Of a stretch of 64,000 bases of DNA, positions 36,983 through 45,949 are shown piece by piece. The notes below the pieces were generated by a model. That model was not told the origin of the DNA. It did no database searches and saw only the letters and a program-made list of their open reading frames with translations. The position numbers and the translations under genes are program-made. Numbering within the stretch: the stretch's first letter is position 1; every line of letters begins with the position of its first letter. Source of the stretch: AP-15 sp963703855 (GTDB lineage Bacteria; Pseudomonadota; Alphaproteobacteria; ATCC43930; CGMCC-115725); the NCBI GenBank assembly GCA_963703855.1, contig CAVPFW010000015.1:1-64000 (forward strand), given 5' to 3'.

Positions 36983-38839
36983 GGGCTTATCTTCCGCATC
37001 TCGAGGATCTTTGCGCGGTTTTGGTCACCTGGGGGATCGGCGCGGTGCTGCTGCTGGGCGGCGCAGGGCTGACCGGCCGTCGGCTCGCACCCGAGCTCCA
37101 GATCGGCGCCGGGTGGGGAGCGCTGTGTGTCGTGCTGACCGGCTGGGGCGTCTTCGTGCCGTTCGATCTGCGCTTTCCGGCGTTGGCGTTCGCAGCCGCG
37201 GGGCTCGCCGTGCTGCTCGTTGCCGGCCCGCCGGCCGCCGCCGGGCTCGTGGATCGCGCTCGGCCGGATGCTGGCGATATCGCTGCCCTTGTGGCTGATC
37301 CTGGCGCCGATCCGGCCGTCGCAGCCGGACACGTTCCTCAACCTCTTGCCGAACGCGTTTTATCTCGTCGATTACGGCCGCCTGCCGAGCGCCGCCCTGC
37401 CGCAGAGCTTCTCGCTGCTGCCGGCCGCACCCTACGACACCCAGTTCCTGAGCTTTCTCGGGGCGTTGCTGCAGCCCGACTACCCGGCGGCCGGCATGTC
37501 GCTGGTCAACGTCCTGCTGCTGCTGGTGGCCGGGCTCGCCGTCGCCCGCGCGCTCAGCCGGGGCCCGCTGCCGCCGGACGCAGCTCCGTCCTGGGCGGCG
37601 ATCGCGTTGGGGCTGCTGCTGGCGACCCTGCTCAATCCGGGGTTTGTCCCGCGCATCGACTTCTCCGCCTATGCCGAGCCGGCATTGGCGGCGACGGCGG
37701 TGCTGGCCGCCTGGCTGATCGTTATCGGCCAGGGCGAGCTGGCCGCGGGGCGCCGTCGGCCGCCGCCGCTGCCGCTGGCGCTCATTCTCGCCGCGATGAT
37801 CGACATCAAGCAGTCGGGCATCGGCCTGGTCGCAGCCCTAGGCGGCGCCGCGCTGATCGCCGGCGCCGCGGAGCGGACGGTCCCGCGCGCGGCCCTGGTC
37901 GGCGCCACCATCGCCGCGCTGCTGCCCTCGATGCTGCTCTATGCGCTGTGGCGGTATTGGGTCGCGCATGCCGGGGTCGCCGAATTGACGCCGCTGCCCC
38001 TGGCCGAATGGAACTGGAGCCGCCTTGCCGCGACGGCGCAGAACGCGTTCGCCGCGGCGCTCGGCAAAGGGGCCTATTTCGGCTGCGTTCTCGCGGCGTT
38101 TGCGGCGTTGCCGATATTGCTGTCGCGGCAGGGCTGGACCCCGACGACGCGGCTCCTGTTGCTGCACGCGGCATTGTTCGCGCTCTACAACGCGTTTCTG
38201 CTGCTGACCTATCTGGCCGCCTTCCCGGCCGAGATGAGCGAGGCCGCGCATTCCTACTTTCGCTACAACACCCACCTGTCATTGGTGCTGGTGCTGGCGC
38301 TGGCGCTGGCGGTTCGCGACCTGGCGCCGGCTTCATGGCTGGAGCGCAGCCGCTCGGCCCATGCCGGGGCGGCGGTTCTGGCGCTCGCCCTGCTGGCGCC
38401 GGCAGCGTTTGTCAAAAGGCTGCGGTTCGATCTCGACATGCCGCAGCCGCTGGTCTGGGACCTGGCCAAGCACCTCGTCCCCTACCTGCATGACGGCGAC
38501 CGCCTGGCGTTGCTGCTGCCGGGCGACAACGACAGTGTTGCGAGCATGCTCGCCGGCGTCCTCGCCGATACCGCGCCGCGCCGCCGCAGGCTCGACCTGC
38601 TGCGCCGCGACCGCGCCGACTCGACCGCGCTCGACGAGGCGGCGCGGCAGGGCTACCCGCTCGCCGTGATATCGTGCGTCCCTGAAGGCTGGGGAGGCGC
38701 GCCGCCCGGGCAGCCGGCGCTGCTGCGGCATGAGGCCGACGGGTGGCGTCTCGTCGCCGCCTGGCCCTATCCGGCGGACGCCGCGCAGCAGCGTTGGCAG
38801 CACATTTTGTCCTGGGGCCCGCTGTGCCGCCGGCCGTAG
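36979..38839 (+). CDS. Large polytopic membrane protein, frameshifted
   Basis: ATG 36979 overlaps the GT9 stop. The first 90 residues are hydrophobic (VTWGIGAVLLLGGAGL and similar spans); near 37232-37250 the frame breaks by one base and the hydrophobic, family-like sequence resumes as SWIALGRMLAISLPLWLILA, going to the end at 38839. Corrected length about 619 residues with ten or more spans. A periplasm-facing stretch 'SFSLLPAAPYDTQFLSFLGA' recalls lipid-linked-sugar glycosyltransferases (GT39/GT83 type), but no catalytic motif is certain. Polysaccharide context. Alternatively, two separate genes with a second start at ATG 37268. Confidence 0.7.
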
Positions 38840-38867
38840 CCCGCAACGACAGGCATCACGACAGGCG

Positions 38868-40430
38868 TCACCGCCGCGCGCCGGCGCAGCCGGGATCGGC
38901 GAGGATCGCGAAGATCCGAAACGTCGGCTCGTTGAAAACCGGCCGCAGGCATCGGTCGGGCGGCATCGCCGCCGGCTCGCGGCCGACGAAGACGACAAAA
39001 TCGTATCGCGCGACTATCGGCAGCAGGCGCGCCCGCGCCGCATTGTCGTCGCCGACAAAGGCCGCCCACAGAAGCTGCGGCTGCGTTGCTTCGGCAAGCG
39101 CCGCCCAAGGCGGCCTCGGCGTCAGCGGCTGCTGCCCCGGGGTGGCGAACAGGGTCGGCACAAAGGCGTCGCGCCGCACCACCGCCATCGCCGGCAGATG
39201 CACCTGCGGCACCGGCACGACATGAACCGCGTCGGCCGCATAGGCGACCGCCAATCTGGCCCCTCGCGGTAGCGCGTCGATCCCGGTGAGGTCGGCGGCA
39301 TAGACCTGGTCGGCTCGGCGCCAGGCGCGCTCGATCGCGGCGATCCGCAGGGTCAACAGGAATGCTGCCGCGGCGCCGATCGCGACCGCCGTGCGCCGGC
39401 TGGGAAAGCGCGGCGCGCTGCCCGCGACCAGCAGCAGGAGCAGCGCCGCCGGCAAGCGGTGGTCGGCGCCCGAGCCGCCGTAGATCCGGCTCGGCAGCAG
39501 CAGGTAGGCGGCGAAGACCAGCCCTGCCGCCCAGCCGAGCCGGGGCGCGAGCCCGAGCCGCCCGCTCGCCGCGAGCGCGATGCCGAGCGCGAGGAACAGG
39601 GCGAAGCAGGCGGTGTCGAATGCGCGATCGTAATTGTCGAAGACGCTGAACAAGAGATCGGCCTTGCGCGCAAACCCGGCATAGCTGACCGCTGCTCCGG
39701 TTGTCTGCCGGCGCCAGGCGAAAAACAGCACGGCCGGAACGATGAATTGGGTTGCGAGGAGCGCGAGGCGGCGCCCCAGCGCCGGCCAGCGGCGCTCGCG
39801 CAGCTCGGCCGCGGCCGCCGGTATTTCGCTGCCGCAGATCGCCAGGGCGGAGACGCCGAAAGCAGCGATGTGGCTGAAGAAGCAAACCAGCGCCATCAGC
39901 GCCGAGGCGAATGCCCGCTGCCAAACGCGCCGGTTTTCGAATCCCAGCCACAAAGCGAGGCCAAACAGCGCGACGGCGAGCCCGAACAGGTAATTCAGGA
40001 AGCCCCACAGCAGGATGCGGTTGTACAGCAGCAGAAAGGCCAACAGCGGCCACATCCGCCATTCTCCGCTCACGGCACGGTTGAGGCACAGCGCCCCCCC
40101 GGCAGTCAGCGCGAAGATCATCACCAGGAAGAGTTTGCCGGCGGTCTCGAGCGGCATCAGCCGGGCGAGCGGCGGCACGATAAGATCCTCGGCCAGATTG
40201 GGCAACGGCGCCCAGCGTACGGCGTAAAACCGGTTGCCGCCCTCGGCGATCAGGTGCATGCGCGCCAGATGGTTCGGGTAGTCGAACAATGGCGGCAGCA
40301 CGGTCGAAAACACCGGCAGCGCCGCCAGCCCCAGCAGCAGCGCGAAGGCGCCCCAGACGCGCAGCGCGCGCCCGGTGTGCGGCGGCGAGGCGGCGCCCGC
40401 GGCGTCGGGTCGGCGCGAAGGGTGTCTCAG
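38868..40430 (-). CDS. Polytopic membrane protein, convergent with the previous one
   Basis: About 520 residues with ten or more spans (first 'VWGAFALLLGLAALPVFSTV'). An extracytoplasmic segment 'LFDYPNHLARMHLIAEGG' resembles a family of uncharacterised bacterial membrane glycosyltransferase-like proteins. No ATG, GTG or TTG lies near the expected start; a CTG at 40430 overlaps the SDR stop in the same manner as the ATGA junctions elsewhere and may be the start, or the true start lies inside the SDR gene. The stop is 28 bases from that of the plus-strand membrane protein. Confidence 0.7.
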   Translation of the reverse strand: MRHPSRRPDAAGAASPPHTGRALRVWGAFALLLGLAALPVFSTVLPPLFDYPNHLARMHLIAEGGNRFYAVRWAPLPNLAEDLIVPPLARLMPLETAGKLFLVMIFALTAGGALCLNRAVSGEWRMWPLLAFLLLYNRILLWGFLNYLFGLAVALFGLALWLGFENRRVWQRAFASALMALVCFFSHIAAFGVSALAICGSEIPAAAAELRERRWPALGRRLALLATQFIVPAVLFFAWRRQTTGAAVSYAGFARKADLLFSVFDNYDRAFDTACFALFLALGIALAASGRLGLAPRLGWAAGLVFAAYLLLPSRIYGGSGADHRLPAALLLLLVAGSAPRFPSRRTAVAIGAAAAFLLTLRIAAIERAWRRADQVYAADLTGIDALPRGARLAVAYAADAVHVVPVPQVHLPAMAVVRRDAFVPTLFATPGQQPLTPRPPWAALAEATQPQLLWAAFVGDDNAARARLLPIVARYDFVVFVGREPAAMPPDRCLRPVFNEPTFRIFAILADPGCAGARR

Positions 40431-41128
40431 AAACGCTCGACCCAGGGCCGCAGCTCGACCTCCCAGGTCCAGGCCGAGCGCGGCTGGTGGAGCACGCCGA
40501 GATAGCTCGCGGCGATCGCGTCGGGGTCGAGCATGCTGTCGGGCTTGTCCGCGGGCTCGACCCGGCCGGGATTGCGGATCGCCCCGTCGATGACGAAATG
40601 GGCGACGTGGATGCCCTGCGGCGACAGTTCCCGCGCCATGCTCTGGGCCAGGCCGCGCAGCGCGAACTTGCCCATCGCGAAAGCTGCCGACAGCGGGTAG
40701 CCCTTGACGCTGGCCGAGGCGCCGGTGAACAGCACCGCGCCGTGCGCTTTCGGCAGCATGCGGGCGACCGCCTCCTTGGCGACCAGAAACCCGCCGAAGG
40801 CGCTGACCATGATCGCGCGCTCGACCTCGGCCGGGACCAACTCGGCGACCGGGCCGCGGGCCCGCGCGCTCGCGTTGTAGACGACGATTTCCGGCGCGCC
40901 GACGGCGCCCTCGACGGCGGCGAACATCCGCGCCACCTGGGCGGGATCGACCGCATCGCAGGCAAAGGCTTTGGCCCCGGTCTCGGCGCACAGCGGCGCC
41001 AGCTTTTCGGCGTCGCGCGCCGCCAGCGCCACGCGCATCCCCTCGCCGGCGAAGAGCCGCGCCAAGGAGGCGCTGAGGCCTCGCCCGGCGCCGACGATCA
41101 GCGCGGATTGATAGCTCGACTGCGGCAT
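40427..41128 (-). CDS. Short-chain dehydrogenase/reductase
   Basis: 233 residues. Rossmann motif at the N-terminus (ALIVGAGRGLSASLARLF), 'VVYNASARARGPVAEL' in place of NAG, and 'VLFTGASASVKGYPLSAAFA' followed by 'MGKFALRGLAQSMAREL'. In place of the standard YxxxK the sequence is AFAMGK: the lysine is kept but the tyrosine is Phe. Catalysis may differ from that of ordinary SDRs. Likely cotranscribed with the membrane gene downstream. Confidence 0.85.
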   Translation of the reverse strand: MPQSSYQSALIVGAGRGLSASLARLFAGEGMRVALAARDAEKLAPLCAETGAKAFACDAVDPAQVARMFAAVEGAVGAPEIVVYNASARARGPVAELVPAEVERAIMVSAFGGFLVAKEAVARMLPKAHGAVLFTGASASVKGYPLSAAFAMGKFALRGLAQSMARELSPQGIHVAHFVIDGAIRNPGRVEPADKPDSMLDPDAIAASYLGVLHQPRSAWTWEVELRPWVERF

Positions 41129-41694
41129 CGTCTGTCTCCTCGCATGATGGTTCGGGCGTGAACCTGCGTCACCATAGCACCGGCGCTGCCTTTTTCACGG
41201 AGGCGTTACGACGGCGCCGCACCGCTGGTGCTCAGACGCAGACATAAGATTGTTCAAACCGTCATGGCGGGCTTGCCCACGGCTGTCGGGTTCAGAAATC
41301 GTCACAACGTTAGGGCAGTGATCGCGAATGCCCAGCACAACCCAAAGCGGCGCTTGCCCGGACTTGTTCGGGCATCCACGCCTTGGAAGCTCGCGGGGCC
41401 GAGCCAAGGGAAGGCGTGGATGGCCACGGATCAAGTCCGTGGGCTGAAGGCCCCCGGGTCAAGCCCGGCCACCGGGATCGAAAGTTGTATTGAATTCCTT
41501 CCTGCAACCATTTCCTGACGGAACCGGACAGCAGTGAATGGCTTGTCCCCGGCCAACCGCGTTTCGCGGCGCTAGATTTGCCGGTTTCCGCGGATGCCCG
41601 GCACAAGGCTTGTCCTCGGGCCGCGCGAGGCCCGGACCCGTGGGCCGGGCATGACGAGATCAGTGGGGCTGCATCGTCTGAATGGGCCTGAACG
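41129..41694. repeat. Intergenic block of dispersed repeats
   Basis: 566 bases, no gene. 41351-41480 is the partner of the repeat at 16820-16950. 41577-41656 is an inverted copy of 8386-8465, and 41227-41242 shares GGTGCTCAGACGCA with 8346. At least two repeat elements stand next to each other here. The right end (CTGAATGGGCCTGAACGCTAGCGC) is again like the right end of the block at 8342-8739. Confidence 0.8.
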
Positions 41695-42681
41695 CTAGCG
41701 CACGAGCCCGCCGATCGTGCCGGCGTGAAAGCGGGCGATGTCCTCGGGGCCGAGAAAATTGATGTCGCCCGGGGTGGCAAGCCCGAGCGCCGCGGCAAAA
41801 CCGCCGAGGCGGATCGCCAGGTCGAGATCGCCGTCAAGCAGCCCGTGGATCAGACCGCCGACAAGCGAGTCGCCGGCGCCGATCCGGTCGACCACGTCGA
41901 CCGCATAGCGCGGCGCATAGCGGAAGGCGCCGCCGGCGAGGAGCAGGGTCCCGGGCTCGGCCTCGGGCGGCCGGGTCAGCGCGACCAGCGGCGTGCCATA
42001 GCGCGCGGCGATCGCTTCGGCGAGGGCCTCGCCGGCCTCGGCAAAACCCAGCACCTGCTGGGCGTCGCGCTCGGCCAGCACCAGCAGGCGCAGATGCGGG
42101 GCCACCGCCTCGAGCGCCGCGCGGGCCTCGGGCGGGGTGGTCAACGTTGCCCGATAGTTCAGATCGTACGACACCGGCTTGCCGACGGCCGCGGCCAGAG
42201 CGGCGAGCTGCAGCACCAGTGCCCGGCAGCTCGGGCCCAAGGCCGGGGTGATGCCGGAAAGGTGCAGCCACGCGCTCGCCTGGACCAGCGCGTCCCACGG
42301 CGCATCCTCGAAACCGAGCTGCGAGGCCGCCGAATTCTTACGGTCGTAGATGACGAGGCTGGTTCGGGGCTCGGGCCCGGGCTCGTAGAACATCAACCCC
42401 AGCCGCGCATTGGCGATCCGCCGCACCCAGCTGGTATCGACCCCATGACGCCGCGCCTCGCCTTCGACCGCCCGGCCGAGCGGGCCCTCGGGCAGCCGCG
42501 ACACCCAGGCGACGCGCCGGCCGAGTCGAGCGAGCAGGCAGCCGACATTGAGCTCGCTGCCGCCGATCCCGACTTCGAAATTGCGCGCCTGGTCGAGCCG
42601 CTGCGCGCCGGGCGGCGACAGCCGCATCAACGTCTCGCCGAGGGTCAGCAGGTCATAGCGCCCGTCTGGCGGCCCGTTCAT
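41695..42681 (-). CDS. PfkB-family sugar kinase (2-keto-3-deoxygluconate kinase-like)
   Basis: 328 residues of the ribokinase fold: 'LLTLGETLMRLSPPGAQRL' at the N-terminus, 'FEVGIGGSELNVGCLLARLG' and the ATP-site motif 'DVVDRIGAGDSLVGGLIHG' with the catalytic Asp in GAGDS. The N-terminal pattern is that of 2-keto-3-deoxygluconate kinases. Such enzymes feed the Entner-Doudoroff route from uronic acids. Its ATG overlaps the stop of a small upstream frame. Confidence 0.9.
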   Translation of the reverse strand: MNGPPDGRYDLLTLGETLMRLSPPGAQRLDQARNFEVGIGGSELNVGCLLARLGRRVAWVSRLPEGPLGRAVEGEARRHGVDTSWVRRIANARLGLMFYEPGPEPRTSLVIYDRKNSAASQLGFEDAPWDALVQASAWLHLSGITPALGPSCRALVLQLAALAAAVGKPVSYDLNYRATLTTPPEARAALEAVAPHLRLLVLAERDAQQVLGFAEAGEALAEAIAARYGTPLVALTRPPEAEPGTLLLAGGAFRYAPRYAVDVVDRIGAGDSLVGGLIHGLLDGDLDLAIRLGGFAAALGLATPGDINFLGPEDIARFHAGTIGGLVR

Positions 42682-42899
42682 CCGCGCCGGCCGCCGGCGA
42701 CACTGATGACTTGATCGTCAACAGGGGAGGCGCCCCCGCTCGCCGGAAAGGCGACGAAGCCGTCGCCGCCGCGCCGCACGTCGATCCGGCCGGCCCCGAT
42801 CGCCGCGCCATGCTCGGCCAGGCGCGCGGCGGTCGCCGCACCGCTCCCTCGGGCGCCGCCGGGGGCCGGGGCAACGCGTCCCGCCGCGCATTGCGTCAT
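42678..42899 (-). CDS. Small hypothetical protein overlapping the kinase gene
   Basis: 73 residues from ATG 42899, which has a strong ribosome site (GGAGGGAG a few bases ahead). Its stop overlaps the kinase ATG (ATGA), the same junction type used elsewhere in this window, which supports it as a real gene. Composition is Gly/Ala/Arg-rich, with 'GRIDVRRGGDGFVAFPASGG' as the only distinctive stretch; no domain recognised. The 180 bases to its left side (42900-43080) contain nothing I can name. Confidence 0.45.
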   Translation of the reverse strand: MTQCAAGRVAPAPGGARGSGAATAARLAEHGAAIGAGRIDVRRGGDGFVAFPASGGASPVDDQVISVAGGRRG

Positions 42900-43080
42900 C
42901 CCGGCTCCCTCCGGTTCCGTCCGGTGTCAAAGTGTCGTAGGAACAGGTCGGGCGCAACCGCTTCCTTGCGGTCGCGCCGGCGGCCAGGCCCGGCGCGCGC
43001 CGTCTCGGATGCCGATGCCGCAGGATCGGATGAACGGCCGCGAGGGCCGGCCGCCCGACTGCGACCGCGCCGGTCGCCGG

Positions 43081-44040
43081 TCAGGCGACCACCCGGGCCT
43101 CGATCCGGTGGTCGGAGCCGAGCGCGTCGAGGGTCGCCTTCAAACCGACGGTCAGCGTGGTGCAGGCGCGAAAGCCCAGCTCCTCGGCAGCTCGCCGCGG
43201 ATCCCCGATCGAAATCTGCACCTCGCCGCAGCGCGGCGGGCGGTGAAAGACGACGAGCTCACTGCCGCACAGGGTGGCGATCGTCTCGGCGAGGCGGCCC
43301 ACCGTCGTGCCCTTGCCGGTGCAGACGTTGAAGACCGGGGCGCGGGTGCTCGCGACCGCCATCGCCCGGCGCAGCGCCGCGACCCCGTCGGCGATGAAGG
43401 TGAAGTCGCGAACCTGCTCGCCCTCGCCGAAGATCTCGATCGGCGCGCCGCGCCGCAGCCGATCGAGAAAGATCGCGATCACCCCGGAATAGGGCGAACG
43501 CGGGTCCTGGCGTGGGCCGTAGACATTGAAAAAACGCAGCCCGGTCGTGCGCACGCCATGGGTGATGCCGGCGGCGCGCGCGTGCAGCTCGCAGGCGCGC
43601 TTGTCGGCGCCGTAGGCGCTCAGCGGCACGGCGCAGCCGTTCTCGGCGGCGGGCGCGCCGTGGCCATCGCCATAGACGGCGGCGGTCGAGGCATACACGA
43701 CCGGAACCTCGCCGTGCCGGCGCGAGCGCCGCGCCTCGTTGAACACGTTGATCGTGCCGGTCAGATTGACTTGGTGAGTGCGCAGCCACTCGCGATTGCA
43801 CTGCTCGACCGAAGCGATCGCGGCCAGATGGAAACAACCCTCGATGCCGTCGAACGCGCGCGCCACTATGTCGGGATCGGCGATATCGGCCTTGACGAAC
43901 TCGACCACGCCGGGAAGATTGCCGCGATTGCCGCTGGAGAGATCATCGAGAACCCTGACCGCGTGCCCGTCGTCGAGCAGTCTTTCGACGAGATGGGAGC
44001 CAATGAACCCGGCACCGCCGGTCACCAAATAACGAGCCAT
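43081..44040 (-). CDS. NAD-dependent nucleotide-sugar epimerase/dehydratase
   Basis: 319 residues. Extended SDR with VTGGAGFIGSHLVERLL at the N-terminus, 'HLAAIASVEQCNREWL', 'VVYASTAAVYGDGHGA' and the catalytic YxxxK in SAYGADKRACELHA, then 'LRFFNVYGPRQDPRSPYSGV'. These are the signatures of UDP-glucose 4-epimerase-like enzymes. It would supply a nucleotide sugar for the surface polysaccharide genes nearby. Confidence 0.93.
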   Translation of the reverse strand: MARYLVTGGAGFIGSHLVERLLDDGHAVRVLDDLSSGNRGNLPGVVEFVKADIADPDIVARAFDGIEGCFHLAAIASVEQCNREWLRTHQVNLTGTINVFNEARRSRRHGEVPVVYASTAAVYGDGHGAPAAENGCAVPLSAYGADKRACELHARAAGITHGVRTTGLRFFNVYGPRQDPRSPYSGVIAIFLDRLRRGAPIEIFGEGEQVRDFTFIADGVAALRRAMAVASTRAPVFNVCTGKGTTVGRLAETIATLCGSELVVFHRPPRCGEVQISIGDPRRAAEELGFRACTTLTVGLKATLDALGSDHRIEARVVA

Positions 44041-44642
44041 CCGAGAGCCTTGAACCAGTTGTGGGTGTGTTGTGGGTCAGTTGCGGATCAGTGGGGCGCC
44101 CCGGCCGCGGCGGCGATCGACAGGCCGGCCTCGTTCCCGAAATTTGCTGCTGACGCCGGGTCGAGCGCAGCAAGGAACGCCGATCTGCGCCGAAGGTTCC
44201 ACCGAGGTGGCGCTGCCCGTCGCGATACGGCCCGACACAGACAACATCGCCCCCGACCTGCCGAGTGCTTTCTTTTCCGATTAGATAACATCTAGCGCTG
44301 TTTCGCTGCGATGGGAAGCAAATTCAAGGTTAATTTCTCTAAATACGGTGGCGGCGGCGGCAACTGTAAGAAATTGTTAACGCTGGTCTAGGAGAGGAGT
44401 CGCCTATTGGGCACATTGCCGTGGTACTGCCATGCCTACCGCGACAGAGCCGGGGCTCGGCCGCAGGACTCCGCCGCAGGCTGCTTCGCGCCGGGCCCGG
44501 CGGCTCGCTGCGCCGGCGCCTTGGCGCTTGACGATCGCGGCCGTGGCGGCAGGATCGGCAGATCGCAGCGCAGCCGGCAGGGCCGATGGCGGCCAGGGCG
44601 ACCTTATCCGGCCGAGGGCCGGGTGAAGCCGAGCCTCGGCGG
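44041..44642. other. Intergenic region between divergent genes
   Basis: 602 bases. An AT-richer pocket at about 44270-44400 (GATTAGATAACATCTAGCG and AAATTGTTAACGCTGG) stands out from the GC-rich background and is a plausible control region for the epimerase and the IalB-like gene. I could not define promoter boxes. Open frames on both strands here show no family resemblance. Confidence 0.5.
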
Positions 44643-45176
44643 ATGACCGGCCGCTGGGGCGGCGCGACCGCCCGAACCCACCGGCGCGGCGGCTGGGCAG
44701 CGGCGATCCTCGGCTTCGTGCTGTGCGCGCAGCTCGGCGCTGCGGCGGGAGCGGCAGCAACCCAGAAGTTCCGCTCTGACGAATGGATCACGGAATGCAA
44801 CGGCACCCCCGGCCGGGGCGCCGCGGACTGCTCGATCACGGTGCCGTTCTGGCAACCGGGGAGCAGTGACAAGGGCTCGTTCGCCCTCGTCGTCATGCTC
44901 CAGACCGACAATATCGGCATCGTCGGTCAGCCGTTTCCGGTCCGGGCGGTGCTCCGCATCGACAGGAACCCGCCCTTCGAGTGCCGCCAGTCGCGATACT
45001 GCATCTTTCCGGCCGCACAGGCGCTCGCCATCGTCAAACAGCTCGAAATCGGTTCGCTGATCCTCGTCGACGTGTTCACCGCGAAAGCGGAATTCAGCTT
45101 CAGCCTGACCCCCAAAGGCTATCAGGCCGCTATCGCCCAGATACATGCCTGGGGCTATCGCCTGGCGACCGATTAG
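44643..45176 (+). CDS. Secreted IalB-like protein
   Basis: 177 residues from ATG 44643. A signal peptide with a hydrophobic core (AAAILGFVLCAQLGAAAG) ends near residue 38. The mature part follows the pattern of invasion-associated locus B proteins: W and C early (DEWITECNG), paired cysteines (FECRQSRYCIF), 'LEIGSLILVDVFTA' and 'SFSLTPKGYQAAIAQI'. IalB relatives are periplasmic or surface proteins in alphaproteobacteria with poorly known roles outside Bartonella. Confidence 0.75.
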   Translation: MTGRWGGATARTHRRGGWAAAILGFVLCAQLGAAAGAAATQKFRSDEWITECNGTPGRGAADCSITVPFWQPGSSDKGSFALVVMLQTDNIGIVGQPFPVRAVLRIDRNPPFECRQSRYCIFPAAQALAIVKQLEIGSLILVDVFTAKAEFSFSLTPKGYQAAIAQIHAWGYRLATD

Positions 45177-45249
45177 CCCGGCCGAGCGGTGCGCCCGGTG
45201 GGGCTCGGGACGGCGCTCGAAGCGCGGGGCAGGCGCGGCGCGCTGCGCT

Positions 45250-45414
45250 TCACCGGTGCAGCAGCGCGGCCAACGGCACCAGGATGGGCGCCCAGAGCAG
45301 CAGCGACAGCCCGACGATGGCGAGAATGCCGACCCGCTGCGGCAGCCGATCTTCCGGCCGGCGCCGATTGCCTCCGACCAATTTCTGGAGATCCGAAGTA
45401 TAGATTTGCGACAT
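45250..45414 (-). CDS. Tiny single-span membrane protein
   Basis: 54 residues from ATG 45414: a polar N-terminus (MSQIYTSDLQKLVGGNRRRP) and one C-terminal membrane span (GILAIVGLSLLLWAPILVPL) ending LAALLHR. A longer start at 45498 is possible. It has no known domain. Together with the 61-residue protein at 45718 it forms a divergent pair of the same design, next to the wecB-wecC genes. Confidence 0.45.
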   Translation of the reverse strand: MSQIYTSDLQKLVGGNRRRPEDRLPQRVGILAIVGLSLLLWAPILVPLAALLHR

Positions 45415-45717
45415 GACCGTCGACCCGACCAGGAACTGAAACTCTGGACCGACAGATATGATCCTGTGCCTGTCGAAGCAACCATTATCGCCGAGCATTT
45501 GTTCCAGTTTCGCGCCATGTCACAGCGAAGCCACAGACGGGTGGACCGCAGATAGGGTTGCTGAATCTTGTTCAACCGGTGCGAACAGACGAAATTTTGA
45601 CGAATACCGGACTGCGGGGTGACGGTGCGAGCGCAATCTGCAGGCCGAGCGGCACTTGATCACGGCGCGCTGCGCCGGATCTGCGAGGCACGCTCGGCCG
45701 AACATCGGGAGGAGCCG

Positions 45718-45903
45718 GTGAACAGCAATCCCGCTTCCGACGACCCGGCAGGCGTTGACCGCCGTCCGTTCCCCGCCGAAGGATACGCACACAAACCAGG
45801 CGGGCGGTTCAGCCCGCTCGCCTCCTTGATCATGGTGACCCTGTTGTCGCTCGGGACCTGGGCGGCGATCTGGGCAGCCGTCGCATCGCTCATGCGGCGA
45901 TGA
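45718..45903 (+). CDS. Tiny single-span membrane protein
   Basis: 61 residues from GTG 45718, with GGGAGGAG correctly placed ahead. Polar N-terminal half, then a C-terminal span (SLIMVTLLSLGTWAAIWAAV) ending ASLMRR. It resembles the protein at 45250 in layout and in its ending (LxxLxxR), though the sequences are too short for a firm claim of common origin. It converges on wecB, 46 bases away. Function unknown. Confidence 0.5.
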   Translation: MNSNPASDDPAGVDRRPFPAEGYAHKPGGRFSPLASLIMVTLLSLGTWAAIWAAVASLMRR

Positions 45904-45949
45904 CGATCGAAGCGCCCGGCCGCTTCGGCCGGCGCCGGATCGGCGGCCT

